This document shows positions 35,292 to 44,448 of a DNA stretch of 64,000 nucleotides, one piece after another. Position 1 is the first letter of the stretch. Each line of letters opens with the position of its first letter. A program made the translations under genes and the position numbers. Location of the stretch: contig WGNG01000019.1 in assembly GCA_016124675.1 (NCBI GenBank), forward strand, positions 1 to 64,000, in the 5' to 3' direction. Under the pieces are notes generated by a model. It was not told the origin of the DNA. It was given only the letters and a program-made list of their open reading frames with translations, and made no database searches. Origin of the DNA: Alphaproteobacteria bacterium (lineage in GTDB: Bacteria > Pseudomonadota > Alphaproteobacteria > Caulobacterales > Maricaulaceae).

Positions 35292-37118
35292 TTACGCGCT
35301 GGCGCGGCTGGCCTTCTTGCGTTCGTGCTCGAGCAGGAGCTTCTTGCGCACGCGGATGGACTGGGGCGTCACCTCGACAAGCTCGTCATCATTGATGAAT
35401 TCCAGCGCATATTCCAGCGTCAGCCGGATCGGTGTCACCAGCACCACCGCCTCGTCTGCGCCTGCGGCGCGGATATTGGTGAGCTTCTTGCCCTTGAGCG
35501 GGTTGACGATCATGTCCTCGTCGCGGGCATTGATGCCGATGATCATGCCTTCATAGACCTCGGTCCCGTGGCCGATGAAGAGCTTGCCCCGCTCCTGGAT
35601 GTTCCACAGGGCGAAGGCGAGCGCCTTGCCCGATTCCATGGAGATGATCGCGCCCTTGGGACGCTGGCCGACCTCGCCCACGGCGCGCGGGGCGTAGTGG
35701 TCGAAGGTGTGGAACATGAGCCCCGAGCCCTGGGTCAGGGTCAGGAATTCGGAGCGGAAGCCGATGAGGCCGCGCGTGGGCGCCATGTATTCCAGGCGCA
35801 CCCGGCCCTGCCCGTCCGGAACCATGTTCTTCAGGTCCGCCTTGCGCGATCCCAGGCGCTCCATCACCCCGCCCTGGTGGATTTCCTCCACATCGACGGT
35901 GAGGTTCTCGTACGGCTCGCAGATCTGGCCGTCGATTTCCTTCGTGATCACCTGCGGGCGGCCCACGGCCAGCTCGAAGCCCTCGCGGCGCATGGTCTCG
36001 ATCAGCACGGACAGGTGCAGTTCGCCGCGTCCCGATACCGTGAACTTGTCGGCATTGTCCTGCTGCTTCACGCGCAGGGCGACGTTGTGGATGAGCTCGC
36101 GGTCAAGCCGGTCCTTGATCTGGCGGGTGGTGACGAACTTGCCCTCGCGCCCGGCGAAGGGCGAATCATTGACCTGGAAGGTCATGGATATGGTCGGCTC
36201 GTCCACAGTCAGGGGCGGCAGCGCCTCGACATGCTCAAGATCGCACAGCGTGTCGGAGATGCCCAGCGGATCGACGCCATTGAAGGTGATGATGTCGCCG
36301 GCGCTCGCGCGCTCGCGCTCGACGCGCTCCAGCCCGTGGAAACCGAATACCTGCAGCACCTTGGCCTTGCGCGTCTTGCCGTCGGGCGCAGCCACGATGA
36401 CATTCTGGTTGCGGTTGAGCGTGCCGCGGCTGATGCGGCCAATGCCGATGACGCCGGTATAGGAGGAATAGTCCAGCGCCGAGACCTGCAGCTGGAGCGG
36501 GCCGTTCGGGTCCACGTCCGGCGCGGCCACGCGGTCCACGATGGTCTGGAACAGGGCGGTCAGATCGGGCTCGGGCTTGTCGGCGTCCAGCGTCGCCCAG
36601 CCCTGCAGCGCCGAGGCGTAGACCACCGGGAAATCCATCTGCTCGTCATTGGCGCCCAGCCGGTCGAACAGATCAAAGGTCTGGTCCACCACCCAGTCAG
36701 GACGCGCGCCGGGGCGGTCCACCTTGTTGACGACGACGATGGGGTTCAGGCCAAGGGCCAGCGCCTTGCGGGTGACGAAGGCCGTCTGGGGCATGGGGCC
36801 GTCGACCGCGTCGACCAGCAGGAGCACCGAATCGACCATGGAGAGCACGCGCTCCACCTCGCCGCCGAAATCGGCGTGGCCGGGCGTATCCACGATGTTG
36901 ATATTGTAGCCGCGCCAGGTCACGGCGGTGTTCTTGGCCAGGATGGTGATCCCGCGCTCTTTTTCCAGATCATTGGAATCCATGACCCGTTCGACCTCGG
37001 CGGCGCGGTCGGAGAAAGTGCCCGACTGGCGCAGGAGCTTGTCGACGAGGGTGGTCTTGCCATGGTCGACGTGGGCGACGATGGCGATATTGCGAATGCG
37101 CTCGACCGGAGCGGTCAT
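35292..37118 (-). CDS. typA: Ribosome-associated translational GTPase TypA/BipA
   Basis: Translational GTPase of the EF-G-like group involved in ribosome assembly and stress adaptation. The 608-residue protein has [15 protein letters not shown] (G1), the ERGITI switch I motif, [16 protein letters not shown] (G3), NKVDRPGA (G4), domain II, and the BipA-type C-terminal domain ([15 protein letters not shown]). ATG 37118 has AAGGAA eight bases upstream; the frame is open further but not coding. It diverges from the M14 peptidase gene. Confidence 0.96.
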   Translation of the reverse strand: MTAPVERIRNIAIVAHVDHGKTTLVDKLLRQSGTFSDRAAEVERVMDSNDLEKERGITILAKNTAVTWRGYNINIVDTPGHADFGGEVERVLSMVDSVLLLVDAVDGPMPQTAFVTRKALALGLNPIVVVNKVDRPGARPDWVVDQTFDLFDRLGANDEQMDFPVVYASALQGWATLDADKPEPDLTALFQTIVDRVAAPDVDPNGPLQLQVSALDYSSYTGVIGIGRISRGTLNRNQNVIVAAPDGKTRKAKVLQVFGFHGLERVERERASAGDIITFNGVDPLGISDTLCDLEHVEALPPLTVDEPTISMTFQVNDSPFAGREGKFVTTRQIKDRLDRELIHNVALRVKQQDNADKFTVSGRGELHLSVLIETMRREGFELAVGRPQVITKEIDGQICEPYENLTVDVEEIHQGGVMERLGSRKADLKNMVPDGQGRVRLEYMAPTRGLIGFRSEFLTLTQGSGLMFHTFDHYAPRAVGEVGQRPKGAIISMESGKALAFALWNIQERGKLFIGHGTEVYEGMIIGINARDEDMIVNPLKGKKLTNIRAAGADEAVVLVTPIRLTLEYALEFINDDELVEVTPQSIRVRKKLLLEHERKKASRASA

Positions 37119-37281
37119 GGGGAGTTCCTTCTGGCGGGGAGGCCTTTTGCCGCGCTTCATACAGGCGCACGCGCCGCAGCGCCAGCATTGGCGGCGGCGC
37201 ACTGCATCCGCTAAGCTCAAGCATTCATGCAAGAGCGCCGGCCGGGCGCCCGCACCTGTCACGCCATCCGGGGAAGTCACC

Positions 37282-39885
37282 ATGTTCAAGACGCTGCGCG
37301 CCGCCAGCCTGGCGCTGTTCCTGCCTGTCATCGCTGCGCCGGCGGCCCTGGCCGAGCCCGCCAGCTTCTTCCAGGTGGAGGGCGTCGAGTACGATCCGTC
37401 GATCACCGTGTTCGAGGATCATGCCGGCTACGAGATCGGCGAGCGTGTGGTGCGCTATCACGACATGGTGGACTATGTGACCTATCTTGCGGGCGCATCG
37501 GACCGGCTGAGCGTGCAGGAGATCGGGCGCTCCCATCAGGGCCGGGCCATCCTGCAATTCGTGATCACCAGCCCGCAGAACCACGCGCGGCTGGACGAGA
37601 TTCGCCAGGCGCATCTGGCCCGGCTGCGCGGCGATGCCGAACCGGATTCCGCGCCCATCGTGGTGTGGATCAATTATGGCGTCCATGGCGCGGAAACCTC
37701 ATCCATGGATGCGGCCATTCCCTTCCTGCACCACTTCGCCGCCGCGCGCGGCGAGGCGATCGAGGAAATTCTGGCCAGCACCGTCATCATTGCCGCCGTC
37801 ACCCATAACCCGGACGGCCACGCCCGGCGGATCGACCATGTGGAGCGGTTTTCAAGCCGCGCGCCGGTGACCGACGAGGCCCATGAGGTGCATAATCTGT
37901 GGAACACGGCGCGGGTGAACCATTACGGGTTCGACCTCAATCGCCAGTGGCTCTTGCTGACCCAGCCGGAATCGGTGGCGATCACCACGGCCTGGCACGC
38001 CTGGAAGCCCATGGTGACGGCCGATTATCACGAGATGGGGCATAACTCGCCCTACTACTTCCATCCTGGCACAGAGACCCGGCGCAATCCGCTCATTGAG
38101 GTGCGCGCGCGCGAGCTGACCTTCGAGATCGCCCGGCGTCATGCAGCCTTCATGGACAGCGAAGCGCGCCTCTACGCCACCCAGGAAGTGTTCGACAATT
38201 TCTATATCGGCAAGGGATCGACCTATCCCCAGCTTTCAGGATCGCTGGGCATATTGTTCGAGGCGGGCGCGGCCCGCGGCGGGCAGATCCAGTCCGAGCA
38301 CGGGCTGGTGACCAATGCCGACAATGTGCGCACGCAGTTCCGCACCGCGCTGACGACGGTCCAGGGCGCGCTCGACATTCGCGAGGAGCTGATCGCCTTC
38401 CAGCGTGATTTCTTCGCCGAGAATGCGCGCCAGGCCGCCAGCGCGAATGCGCAGGCCTGGGTGTTCACGGCGCCCGGCGATCCCGAGCGCGCGCGCCGGT
38501 TCGTGCGCCTGTTGCGCACCCATGACATCGAGGTCTACCGCACCGCGCGCGATGTGCGCGCCAGCAGCGGAACCTATGTGGCCGGAGAGTCCTACATCGT
38601 TCCGGCGCGCCAGCTGCAGCACCGGCTGATCCGGGGGATATTCGAGCGCTTCACCGAGTTTGAGGAGAATGTTTTCTACGACGTCTCCGGCTGGACGCTG
38701 CCGCTGGCCTATAATCTCCAGTATGACGCCCTGCCCGGCGGCATGTTCTCGCCCCTGCCGCTGGGCGAGCCGGCGGACGGCGCCTTCCAGGGCGCGCCGG
38801 CGCCGGACCGCGCGCCCTACGGCTATGTGTTCGACTGGTCGCACAGCTTTGCGCCGCGGGCGCTGAACCGGGTGCTGGAGGCCGGGCTGATGGCGCGCGC
38901 CGCGAGCGAGCCCTTCACCCTGGTCACTACGCAGGGCGAGCAGACCTTCGGGCGCGGGTCGATCTTCGTGCCGCTGGCGCGCCAGGACATGACGCCGGCG
39001 CAGATCCACGCCCTGATGTCGACCATTGCGCGCGAGGACGGGGTGCCGGTGGCGGCCGCCGCCACGGGCCTGACCCCTGAGCTGGGCCGGGATCTGGGCG
39101 CCTGGAATGTGTTTCGCACGCTCGACGCGCCGCGCGTGGTGGTCGCGTTTGACGGCGGGATTTCGTGGAATGATGCGGGCGAGATGTGGTGGACGCTCGA
39201 TCACCAGCACGAGATGGCGGTGCTGCTCGTGCCCAAGAGCCGCCTGTCGGCGCTCGACTGGAGCACATACACCCACCTCATCCTGCCGGGCGGGAATGCG
39301 GCGCTGGACGACGCGACACGCGACGCGGTCGACCGCTGGGTGCGCGGCGGCGGCACGCTGATCGCGGCGCGCCAGGCGGCGCAATGGACCGAGAGCACTC
39401 TGCTCAACATCCAGGCGGAGGACGCCCCGGGCGAGGCCGCCGGGAGCACGCCGCCGCTGCGGCTGGATTTCGCCACGCGGGAGGTGCGCGACGCCGAGCA
39501 TGTGCTGGCCGGGGCGATTTTCGAGACCGATCTCGATGTGTCCCACCCGCTGGGCTGGGGGTATCAGGCCCGCCGCCTGCCGGTGAACCGCAACACCACA
39601 TTCACCCTGACGCGTCCGTCCGATCCGTTCGCCGTGCCGGTGCAGTATGCCGAGCGTCCGCTGATGAGCGGCTATGCCTCGCAGCGCCGCCTGGCCGAGA
39701 TCGGCGGGACGCCGGCGGTGAGCGTGCACCGGCCAGGACGCGGCACGGTGATCCTGTTCGCCGACAATCCGGTGTTCCGGGGGACCTATCCGGGTACGGA
39801 GCGTCTCCTGATGAACGCCATCTTCTTTTCCACCCTGATGGATGCGAGCCGCGGCGTGTATGAGGACGGCGCGGACCTCAACTAG
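37282..39885 (+). CDS. Exported M14 family zinc carboxypeptidase
   Basis: Large secreted metallopeptidase of 867 residues. The signal peptide ends at ALAEP (about residue 24). The M14 domain includes the zinc ligands HxxE in GVHGAETSS, the RxxN region [12 protein letters not shown], the distal His in [18 protein letters not shown], and a Glu in ILFEAG. A long C-terminal part of roughly 400 residues ends in a glutamine-amidotransferase-like fold ([30 protein letters not shown]). The target peptide is unknown. It overlaps the convergent TRIC-family gene by four bases. Confidence 0.85.
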   Translation: MFKTLRAASLALFLPVIAAPAALAEPASFFQVEGVEYDPSITVFEDHAGYEIGERVVRYHDMVDYVTYLAGASDRLSVQEIGRSHQGRAILQFVITSPQNHARLDEIRQAHLARLRGDAEPDSAPIVVWINYGVHGAETSSMDAAIPFLHHFAAARGEAIEEILASTVIIAAVTHNPDGHARRIDHVERFSSRAPVTDEAHEVHNLWNTARVNHYGFDLNRQWLLLTQPESVAITTAWHAWKPMVTADYHEMGHNSPYYFHPGTETRRNPLIEVRARELTFEIARRHAAFMDSEARLYATQEVFDNFYIGKGSTYPQLSGSLGILFEAGAARGGQIQSEHGLVTNADNVRTQFRTALTTVQGALDIREELIAFQRDFFAENARQAASANAQAWVFTAPGDPERARRFVRLLRTHDIEVYRTARDVRASSGTYVAGESYIVPARQLQHRLIRGIFERFTEFEENVFYDVSGWTLPLAYNLQYDALPGGMFSPLPLGEPADGAFQGAPAPDRAPYGYVFDWSHSFAPRALNRVLEAGLMARAASEPFTLVTTQGEQTFGRGSIFVPLARQDMTPAQIHALMSTIAREDGVPVAAAATGLTPELGRDLGAWNVFRTLDAPRVVVAFDGGISWNDAGEMWWTLDHQHEMAVLLVPKSRLSALDWSTYTHLILPGGNAALDDATRDAVDRWVRGGGTLIAARQAAQWTESTLLNIQAEDAPGEAAGSTPPLRLDFATREVRDAEHVLAGAIFETDLDVSHPLGWGYQARRLPVNRNTTFTLTRPSDPFAVPVQYAERPLMSGYASQRRLAEIGGTPAVSVHRPGRGTVILFADNPVFRGTYPGTERLLMNAIFFSTLMDASRGVYEDGADLN

Positions 39886-40514
39886 TCCAGCTTGCCGATG
39901 GCGGGGATGCTCCAGCCAAAGCGGATGGCGCATCCCCGGATCGTGAAGGCGCCCAGCGCCCCGGCGATGGCGGACATGCCCTCGCCCAGCCCGGCGGCGA
40001 CGCACAGCACGTAGAGCCCGGCGCCGAACAGGGCGGCCAGCGCGTAGATCTCGGCGCGCAGGATGAGCGGCACGTCGTTGAGGATCACATCGCGTATGAG
40101 CCCCCCGAAGGCAGCGCTCATTACGCCTGTGAGCAGGGCGATGGACCAGTGCGCCCCGGCGTCGAGCCCAGCCTGCGCACCGATGACGCAGAACACCGAC
40201 AGGCCGATGGCGTCGGCCCAGATCATCGCTACGCGCCGCGCGCCCACCTCGCCGCGCACCAGCTCCGAGCCGTAATAGCCAATCAGCCCGCCCGCCGCGG
40301 CGATGGCGAGATATTCGGGCGCCTGCACCCAGTAGACCGGCAGGCTGCCCAGCACGATGTCGCGCAGCGTGCCCCCGCCCATGCCCGTGACCGCGCCGAT
40401 GACCGCCGCCCCGAACGGGTCGAGCTGCTTGCGCGCCGACAGAATGCCGCCCGTGGCGGCGAAGAAGAAAATCCCGGCATAATCGAGGACCGAAAAGACA
40501 AGGGCGACGCTCAT
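39882..40514 (-). CDS. TRIC-family (UPF0126) cation channel-like membrane protein
   Basis: A 210-residue protein with two internally repeated units of three spans and a seventh helix. Each repeat carries the diagnostic glycine-rich turn: [17 protein letters not shown] and [17 protein letters not shown]. Bacterial members (YadS/YicG type) are homotrimeric channels of the TRIC fold. The physiological substrate here is unknown. Confidence 0.85.
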   Translation of the reverse strand: MSVALVFSVLDYAGIFFFAATGGILSARKQLDPFGAAVIGAVTGMGGGTLRDIVLGSLPVYWVQAPEYLAIAAAGGLIGYYGSELVRGEVGARRVAMIWADAIGLSVFCVIGAQAGLDAGAHWSIALLTGVMSAAFGGLIRDVILNDVPLILRAEIYALAALFGAGLYVLCVAAGLGEGMSAIAGALGAFTIRGCAIRFGWSIPAIGKLD

Positions 40515-40702
40515 GGCCGGTCTCCGCTGGCGCGACGCTCCAGGCGTACGCGGATATGGAGGGCCAGATGTATCGGCGCAGCGGGGTGCGCGCCAGTGCG
40601 CGGGGCCTGAGTCGGCGCCGCGCCCTGCGGCGCGGCCTCACCTCCTGAAAGCAACCGCATCTCGCCGTCGCTCCTTGCAGGGCCAGTCTGACGGATATTC
40701 CC

Positions 40703-40756
40703 GCATGGAAGGATGGGGAGGAATGAGCACCGGGTCGGATCGGGGGCATAAAACAG
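40703..40756 (+). repeat. Dispersed intergenic repeat B, copy 1
   Basis: This segment (GCATGGAA, GATGGGGAGGA, TGAGCACCGGGTCG and a downstream AAAACAG) recurs with few changes and a short internal indel at 44268-44324, about 3.5 kb away. Here it precedes repeat A. It is non-coding. Confidence 0.65.
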
Positions 40757-40770
40757 ATGTGGGTCCGGGG

Positions 40771-40891
40771 AGGGGCAACGCCGGCTTCACCTTGCGTTTG
40801 TCCGGCGTAAGCCGGGGGCCAGATTGACCGGCGCCACTGGGCCCCGGCTTTCGCCGGGGAAATGCATGGGGTGTGTGTCCCCGGTTTCTCC
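40771..40891 (+). repeat. Dispersed intergenic repeat A, copy 1
   Basis: A 121-base segment aligns without gaps to 43981-44101, with about 13 differences in the first 120 positions (near 89% identity). It contains GCCGGGGGCCAGATTGACCG and GTGTGTGTCCCCGGTTTC, and internal complementary tracts (CCGGCGTAAGCCGG; CCCCGGCTTTCGCCGGGG) that form hairpins. There is no reading frame across it. It looks like a REP/MITE-type palindromic intergenic element. Confidence 0.75.
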
Positions 40892-40901
40892 CCGATTTCT
40901 A

Positions 40902-41039
40902 CTAGCCGCCGTAGAACAGGGCGAGCGCGGCGGCGGCGGGCAGCCTGGGAAGGAGGCTGCGAGCGCTGCGGGCGCTGGCCAGGCGGACCGCGCGGGCGGC
41001 GGTGGCGAGGCTGGCCGTCATGCGGGCGAACGGGGTCAC
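40902..41039 (-). CDS. Possible small protein coupled to the TetR gene
   Basis: A 45-codon frame starts with a GTG that overlaps the TetR stop codon (GTGA) and ends in TAG at 40902-40904; an internal ATG at 41021 would give 39 residues. The product is alanine/arginine-rich with a hydrophobic end (PAAAALALFYGG) and no recognisable domain. The overlap geometry resembles true coupled genes in this window, but GC-rich DNA yields such frames by chance. Confidence 0.3.
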   Translation of the reverse strand: MTPFARMTASLATAARAVRLASARSARSLLPRLPAAAALALFYGG

Positions 41040-41722
41040 GACGCGCACACGGCCGGCCAGATCATCGCCCAGATGAGATCGGTGCGTTGTTCCACCAGCC
41101 GCTCGCGCTGGGCCGGGGCGATGGCGCCGCCGGACCGCGCCCAGCGCGCCAGCGCGCCATCGGCGAGCGCGCAGACCAGCGCCGCCAGATCGGCCGGATC
41201 AAGATCGGTGCGGACCGATCCGTCGCGGACGCCGCGCGCGAGTATCTCCTCGACCACGCCGGCGGCGCAGCAGCCCCGGGCCGCCGCGTCGATCAGGCGC
41301 GGCGGCGTGTTGAGCCGGACGATCTGGACAAAGTCAGGGCGGTCGAGGTCGAAGCGGACCATCTCCGCCATGCAGGCGCGCAGGCGCTGGCGCGTGCCCA
41401 CGGCGCGGCGCGAGGCGGATTTGAGCTGTTCGGCGCGCGCCTCGAAGTCGGCGGCCAGGCACGCGGCCACCAGCTGGTCCTTGGTCGGTGCGATCTGATA
41501 GAGCGCGGCCATGCCGCAACCGGCCGCGCGGGCCACCTCGCGCATGCCGACCTTGTGGAAGGCGTGCCGGGAGAACTGGTCGAGAACCGCCTGGCGCACG
41601 CGCTCGAACGGGACGCCCTTGCCGCCCGCCTCTGCCGGGGCCGTTTCGCGCGGCCCGGCGGTACGCTCGCGCGACCGGCGCAGCGGCCATGCGCCGCCGT
41701 CTGATTGCATCATGAGTTGCAT
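41036..41722 (-). CDS. TetR family transcriptional regulator
   Basis: One-component repressor of 228 residues. A 38-residue variable leader precedes the DNA-binding domain VRQAVLDQFSRHAFHKVGMREVARAAGCGMAALYQIAPTKDQLVAACL, the classic TetR helix-turn-helix. The C-terminal ligand domain includes ADGALARWARSG and a tail ending WAMIWPAVCAS. Three in-frame ATGs (41722, 41713, 41710) are possible; the first follows GGTGGGGG. The target and ligand are unknown. It lies downstream of the histidine kinase gene on the same strand, 128 bases away. Confidence 0.88.
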   Translation of the reverse strand: MQLMMQSDGGAWPLRRSRERTAGPRETAPAEAGGKGVPFERVRQAVLDQFSRHAFHKVGMREVARAAGCGMAALYQIAPTKDQLVAACLAADFEARAEQLKSASRRAVGTRQRLRACMAEMVRFDLDRPDFVQIVRLNTPPRLIDAAARGCCAAGVVEEILARGVRDGSVRTDLDPADLAALVCALADGALARWARSGGAIAPAQRERLVEQRTDLIWAMIWPAVCAS

Positions 41723-41850
41723 GTGACCCCCACCGGGCTTTCCCCTGTATGAGGTATGCCCGAGGGTTCCAGGCGTTGAAATACGACGCATGGCGTAGAG
41801 GCGCGGATTTTGCGAGGTGTGGGCCACAAATGGCCGGGCCCGCCGAGCGT

Positions 41851-43230
41851 TCAGACCTCGGGCGCGCCGCTGCGCGCACAGGTGATGGCGGCGAGCACGC
41901 CTGATCCCGGCCTTGAGGTGATGGTCAGGCGCAGACCGCCCCGGTCGCACAGGCCGAACATGATCTCCATGCCCAGCCCGGCGTGCAGGCGGGTTGCGCG
42001 CTCTTCGTCGCGCAGATCGGCAATGGAGCGGATTTGCGCCGGGCGCGGGCTCAGGCCCTTGCCGTTGTCGGCGACGATCACCTCCACTGCCGCGCCGCGC
42101 CGCTTCACGCCGACCACGACGCGCGTTGCGCCGGAGTGATTGATCGCGTTGGCCAGCAGGTTGGAGATGACATGCACCAGAATGCCCGGATCGATATCGG
42201 CGCACAGGCGGGTGGCGAGGCGGCGCACGCCGATCCCCTTCTCCTCGGCGAGATCAAGCAACGGGTCGGCGGCGTCGCCGATCAGCGCGTTTAGAGCCAC
42301 AGGGCGCGCCCGGGCGCTGCGGCGGCCAAGGTCCAGCGTGGACAGCTCGATCATCGCCGCGAGCAGGCCGGACATGTTGCGCGCCATCATCTTCTGGCGC
42401 CGGGCAAGGCGGCGCACCTGTTCGAGATCGCCGCGCGCGGCCATGGTTTCGAGCGCGCTGGCGTTGAGGTCGAGGGCATAGAGGGGCTGGCGGATGTCAT
42501 GGCCGCTGGCGGCGCGCAGGAAGGTCTGGAACGCCTCGCTCCTCTCGGCCGCCAGACGCGCCTTTTCGTACAGGCGGGTGACGTGAAAGCGCCGCCGCGT
42601 GCTGATATTGTTCACGATCGCCATGATCCAGCCGAAGGCGCAGCCGGCCAGGACCAGCACGCTCTGGGACACTTTGGGATAGCTGGCGGTGTTCCAGTAG
42701 AGGCCGGCAAGCACGAGATAGCTGAGCGCCAGCCCGGTGCAGAACACCGCCACCGCCACGGGATAGGGAAAGACGCCAAACCCGGCCACGATGGCGAAGA
42801 TGCACATGCAGAATGCGGTGAAGACCATCACGTCGCTGATGCCCCGGGGCGTGGTCTCCACGGCAGGAAAGGCGAAGGCCACCACGATGAAGGCGATCAT
42901 CATCAGCCCGATCACGCCCTGGATCAGGACCGGCGCGGCGGGCGGCCTCCACCCGGGACGGGCCAGCAGCAGGAACGCGCACGCGCCAAGCCCGCCGACG
43001 CCGGCCGCGCCGCGCAGTCCGGCGGTGGGCGCAAACCACGGCGTGCCCCACAGGTAGAGGAAATCGGAGCTCAGGGTGATGACCAGACCGGTCCCGAGTC
43101 CCGCCAGGGTCAGGGCGATCTGGGTGCGCTGCACCGGCCAGGTCTGGTTGCGATAGGCCGCTTCCAGCTCATCATCGGCGAACCGGCCGGTCAACCGGCT
43201 GATCCGCGGCGTGTCATCCCCCGTCATCAT
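41851..43230 (-). CDS. Membrane sensor histidine kinase
   Basis: A 459-residue kinase with about six N-terminal spans and no periplasmic sensor domain. The phosphoacceptor box is ASGHDIRQPLYALDL, the HDxRQP variant found in kinases paired with LuxR-type regulators. The N-box is NLLANAINHSGA, G1 DNGKGLSP, G2 GLGMEIM. It starts at ATG 43230 after GGGAGG and diverges from the response regulator at 43304, so the two likely form a pair sharing a 73-base promoter region. Confidence 0.87.
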   Translation of the reverse strand: MMTGDDTPRISRLTGRFADDELEAAYRNQTWPVQRTQIALTLAGLGTGLVITLSSDFLYLWGTPWFAPTAGLRGAAGVGGLGACAFLLLARPGWRPPAAPVLIQGVIGLMMIAFIVVAFAFPAVETTPRGISDVMVFTAFCMCIFAIVAGFGVFPYPVAVAVFCTGLALSYLVLAGLYWNTASYPKVSQSVLVLAGCAFGWIMAIVNNISTRRRFHVTRLYEKARLAAERSEAFQTFLRAASGHDIRQPLYALDLNASALETMAARGDLEQVRRLARRQKMMARNMSGLLAAMIELSTLDLGRRSARARPVALNALIGDAADPLLDLAEEKGIGVRRLATRLCADIDPGILVHVISNLLANAINHSGATRVVVGVKRRGAAVEVIVADNGKGLSPRPAQIRSIADLRDEERATRLHAGLGMEIMFGLCDRGGLRLTITSRPGSGVLAAITCARSGAPEV

Positions 43231-43303
43231 GCCTCCCGCCAAGTCTCACATTGATCTTGTCAGCCCCGCCCCTAGCTCACAATACTGGGAAGCGGGGGAC
43301 GGC

Positions 43304-43933
43304 ATGACCACAAGCGAACGGATGATCCGCGTCGTCGTCATCGACGATCACAGCCTTGTGCGCGAGGCGCTGGTGCAGTCGCTCGCGCTGGAGCCGGATA
43401 TCGCCGTGTGCGGCGAAGCGGGCGACGGGGCGGAAGGCCTTGCCCTTTGCGAGGCGCAAAAGCCCGATCTGGTCGTGCTCGACTTCTCGCTGCCAGGCAT
43501 GACCGGGATCGATGTGGTCGAGGCCCTGGACGATGCGGGAGCCCGCCCGCGCGTCCTGTTGCTGACCGGCGCGCCCCTCGACGAGGACGAGCGGGCCGGG
43601 ATCGCGTCGCGGGTGGAGGGCTTCCTGCACAAGGAGGAGGGACGCGACGCGCTGGTGGCGGCGATCCGCGCAACGGCAGGCGCGCCGCTGCGCCCAAGGC
43701 CGCGCAGTGTGGATCATGCGCGCACCGGCGTGCTCAACGCCAGCGCCCTCACCCCGCGCGAGCGCGCCGTGCTGCGCGAGATCGCCAAGGGCCGCTCGGT
43801 AGACGCCATCGCCGAAACGCTCGGCATGAGCCCGGGCACCGTGCGCAAGCACCGCGAGAACATCATGGGCAAGCTCGGCCTCAACTCCACCGCCGCCCTT
43901 GTCCGCGCCGCCCTGCAGATCGGGAGCTATTGA
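43304..43933 (+). CDS. LuxR/NarL-type response regulator
   Basis: A 209-residue two-domain regulator. The receiver has RVVVIDDHSLVREAL (acidic pocket), Asp in LVVLDFSLPGMTG, and FLHKEE (conserved Lys). The C-terminal GerE domain has LTPRERAVLREIAKGRSVDAIAETLGMSPGTVRKHRENIMGKLGLNS. ATG 43304 is preceded by GCGGGGG. It is the probable partner of the divergent HDxRQP kinase. Intergenic repeats follow its stop. Confidence 0.9.
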   Translation: MTTSERMIRVVVIDDHSLVREALVQSLALEPDIAVCGEAGDGAEGLALCEAQKPDLVVLDFSLPGMTGIDVVEALDDAGARPRVLLLTGAPLDEDERAGIASRVEGFLHKEEGRDALVAAIRATAGAPLRPRPRSVDHARTGVLNASALTPRERAVLREIAKGRSVDAIAETLGMSPGTVRKHRENIMGKLGLNSTAALVRAALQIGSY

Positions 43934-43980
43934 GGCGGCGCCCTGCCGGGCAGGGGCGGGACAAGGGTGTGTGCGCGCGG

Positions 43981-44101
43981 AAGGGCAACGCCGCCTCCAT
44001 CTTGCGTTTGCCCGGCGAAAGCCGGGGGCCAGATTGACCGGCGCCCGTGGACCCCGGCTTGCGCCGGGGAAACGCATGGAGTGTGTGTCCCCGGTTTCCC
44101 C
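43981..44101 (+). repeat. Dispersed intergenic repeat A, copy 2
   Basis: Gapless partner of 40771-40891 (about 89% identity), in the same orientation, just downstream of the response regulator gene. The complementary tracts CCCGGCGAAAGCCGGG and CCCCGGCTTGCGCCGGGG are kept despite base changes, which suggests that the hairpins matter or that the copies are recent. Confidence 0.75.
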
Positions 44102-44165
44102 AGCATCACGCCCTGTATGGGGCCGCACCGCCCCGTCTTTCCTTGCCGGCCCATTTTCGCAAGCG

Positions 44166-44247
44166 TCGCAGCCTGTCAAGGACAGCCCTGCGGGCCGCCG
44201 CCATGCGGCGACCGAGCTTTGGCCCGGTCGTCCTTGACAGGCTGCGA
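44166..44247. repeat. 82-base inverted repeat with 18-bp perfect arms
   Basis: The left arm at 44166-44183 (TCGCAGCCTGTCAAGGAC) is the exact reverse complement of the right arm at 44230-44247. The 46-base interior holds a second small hairpin (CGCCG/CGGCG around CCATG). The structure sits between repeat A copy 2 and repeat B copy 2. It could be a small palindromic transposable remnant, an attachment-like site or a large terminator. Confidence 0.7.
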
Positions 44248-44267
44248 TCGCCTTGCGTGATCCTCCG

Positions 44268-44324
44268 GCATGGAATGATGGGGAGGATTGAGCACCGGGT
44301 CGTCCGGGCCGGAGGCGGAAAACA
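44268..44324 (+). repeat. Dispersed intergenic repeat B, copy 2
   Basis: Related to 40703-40756 (GGCATGGAATGATGGGGAGG, TGAGCACCGGGTCG, AAAACAG), with a small insertion before the last part. In this locus it follows repeat A, whereas at 40.7 kb it precedes it, so the modules are shuffled relative to each other. Confidence 0.65.
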
Positions 44325-44448
44325 GGCGTGTGTCCCCGGTTTCTGTCCGGCTTCGCTGCGCTCAGCCGTTCGGCCCGTCGAACGATCCCCCGGATCGCTC
44401 TTGGGGGCCTTACCCCCCCTCAAGGGGAGGGAAAGCAAGGACGGACCC

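Larger units (their letters stand above)
40515..40901. other. Gene-free stretch carrying dispersed repeats
   Basis: No convincing gene is visible between the TRIC gene start and the small frame at 40902. The stretch holds a perfect 7-bp GC hairpin at 40618-40635 and the two repeat segments annotated separately. Confidence 0.6.
43934..44448. other. Gene-free stretch packed with repeats
   Basis: No gene is visible between the response regulator and the beta-hydroxyacid dehydrogenase. The stretch contains repeat A copy 2, an 18-bp-arm inverted repeat and repeat B copy 2, in that order. A further copy of the GTGTGTCCCCGGTTTCT motif occurs at about 44328-44344, and a GC-rich run that probably includes the termination region follows. 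Confidence 0.65.

Noticed and set aside
35325-37214. 629-codon frame antisense to typA
   Set aside because: Shadow of typA; translation is rich in His, Asp and Arg and matches no fold, whereas the minus strand gives a full-length TypA.
38236-40749. 837-codon frame antisense to the M14 peptidase
   Set aside because: Arg/Ala/Gly-rich shadow; the plus strand encodes a signal peptide and M14 zinc motifs.
40771-44101. Insertion sequence pair forming a composite transposon around the TetR/kinase/regulator genes
   Set aside because: The repeats are only about 120 bp, have no transposase frame and no evident target duplications; the enclosed genes have native codon use.
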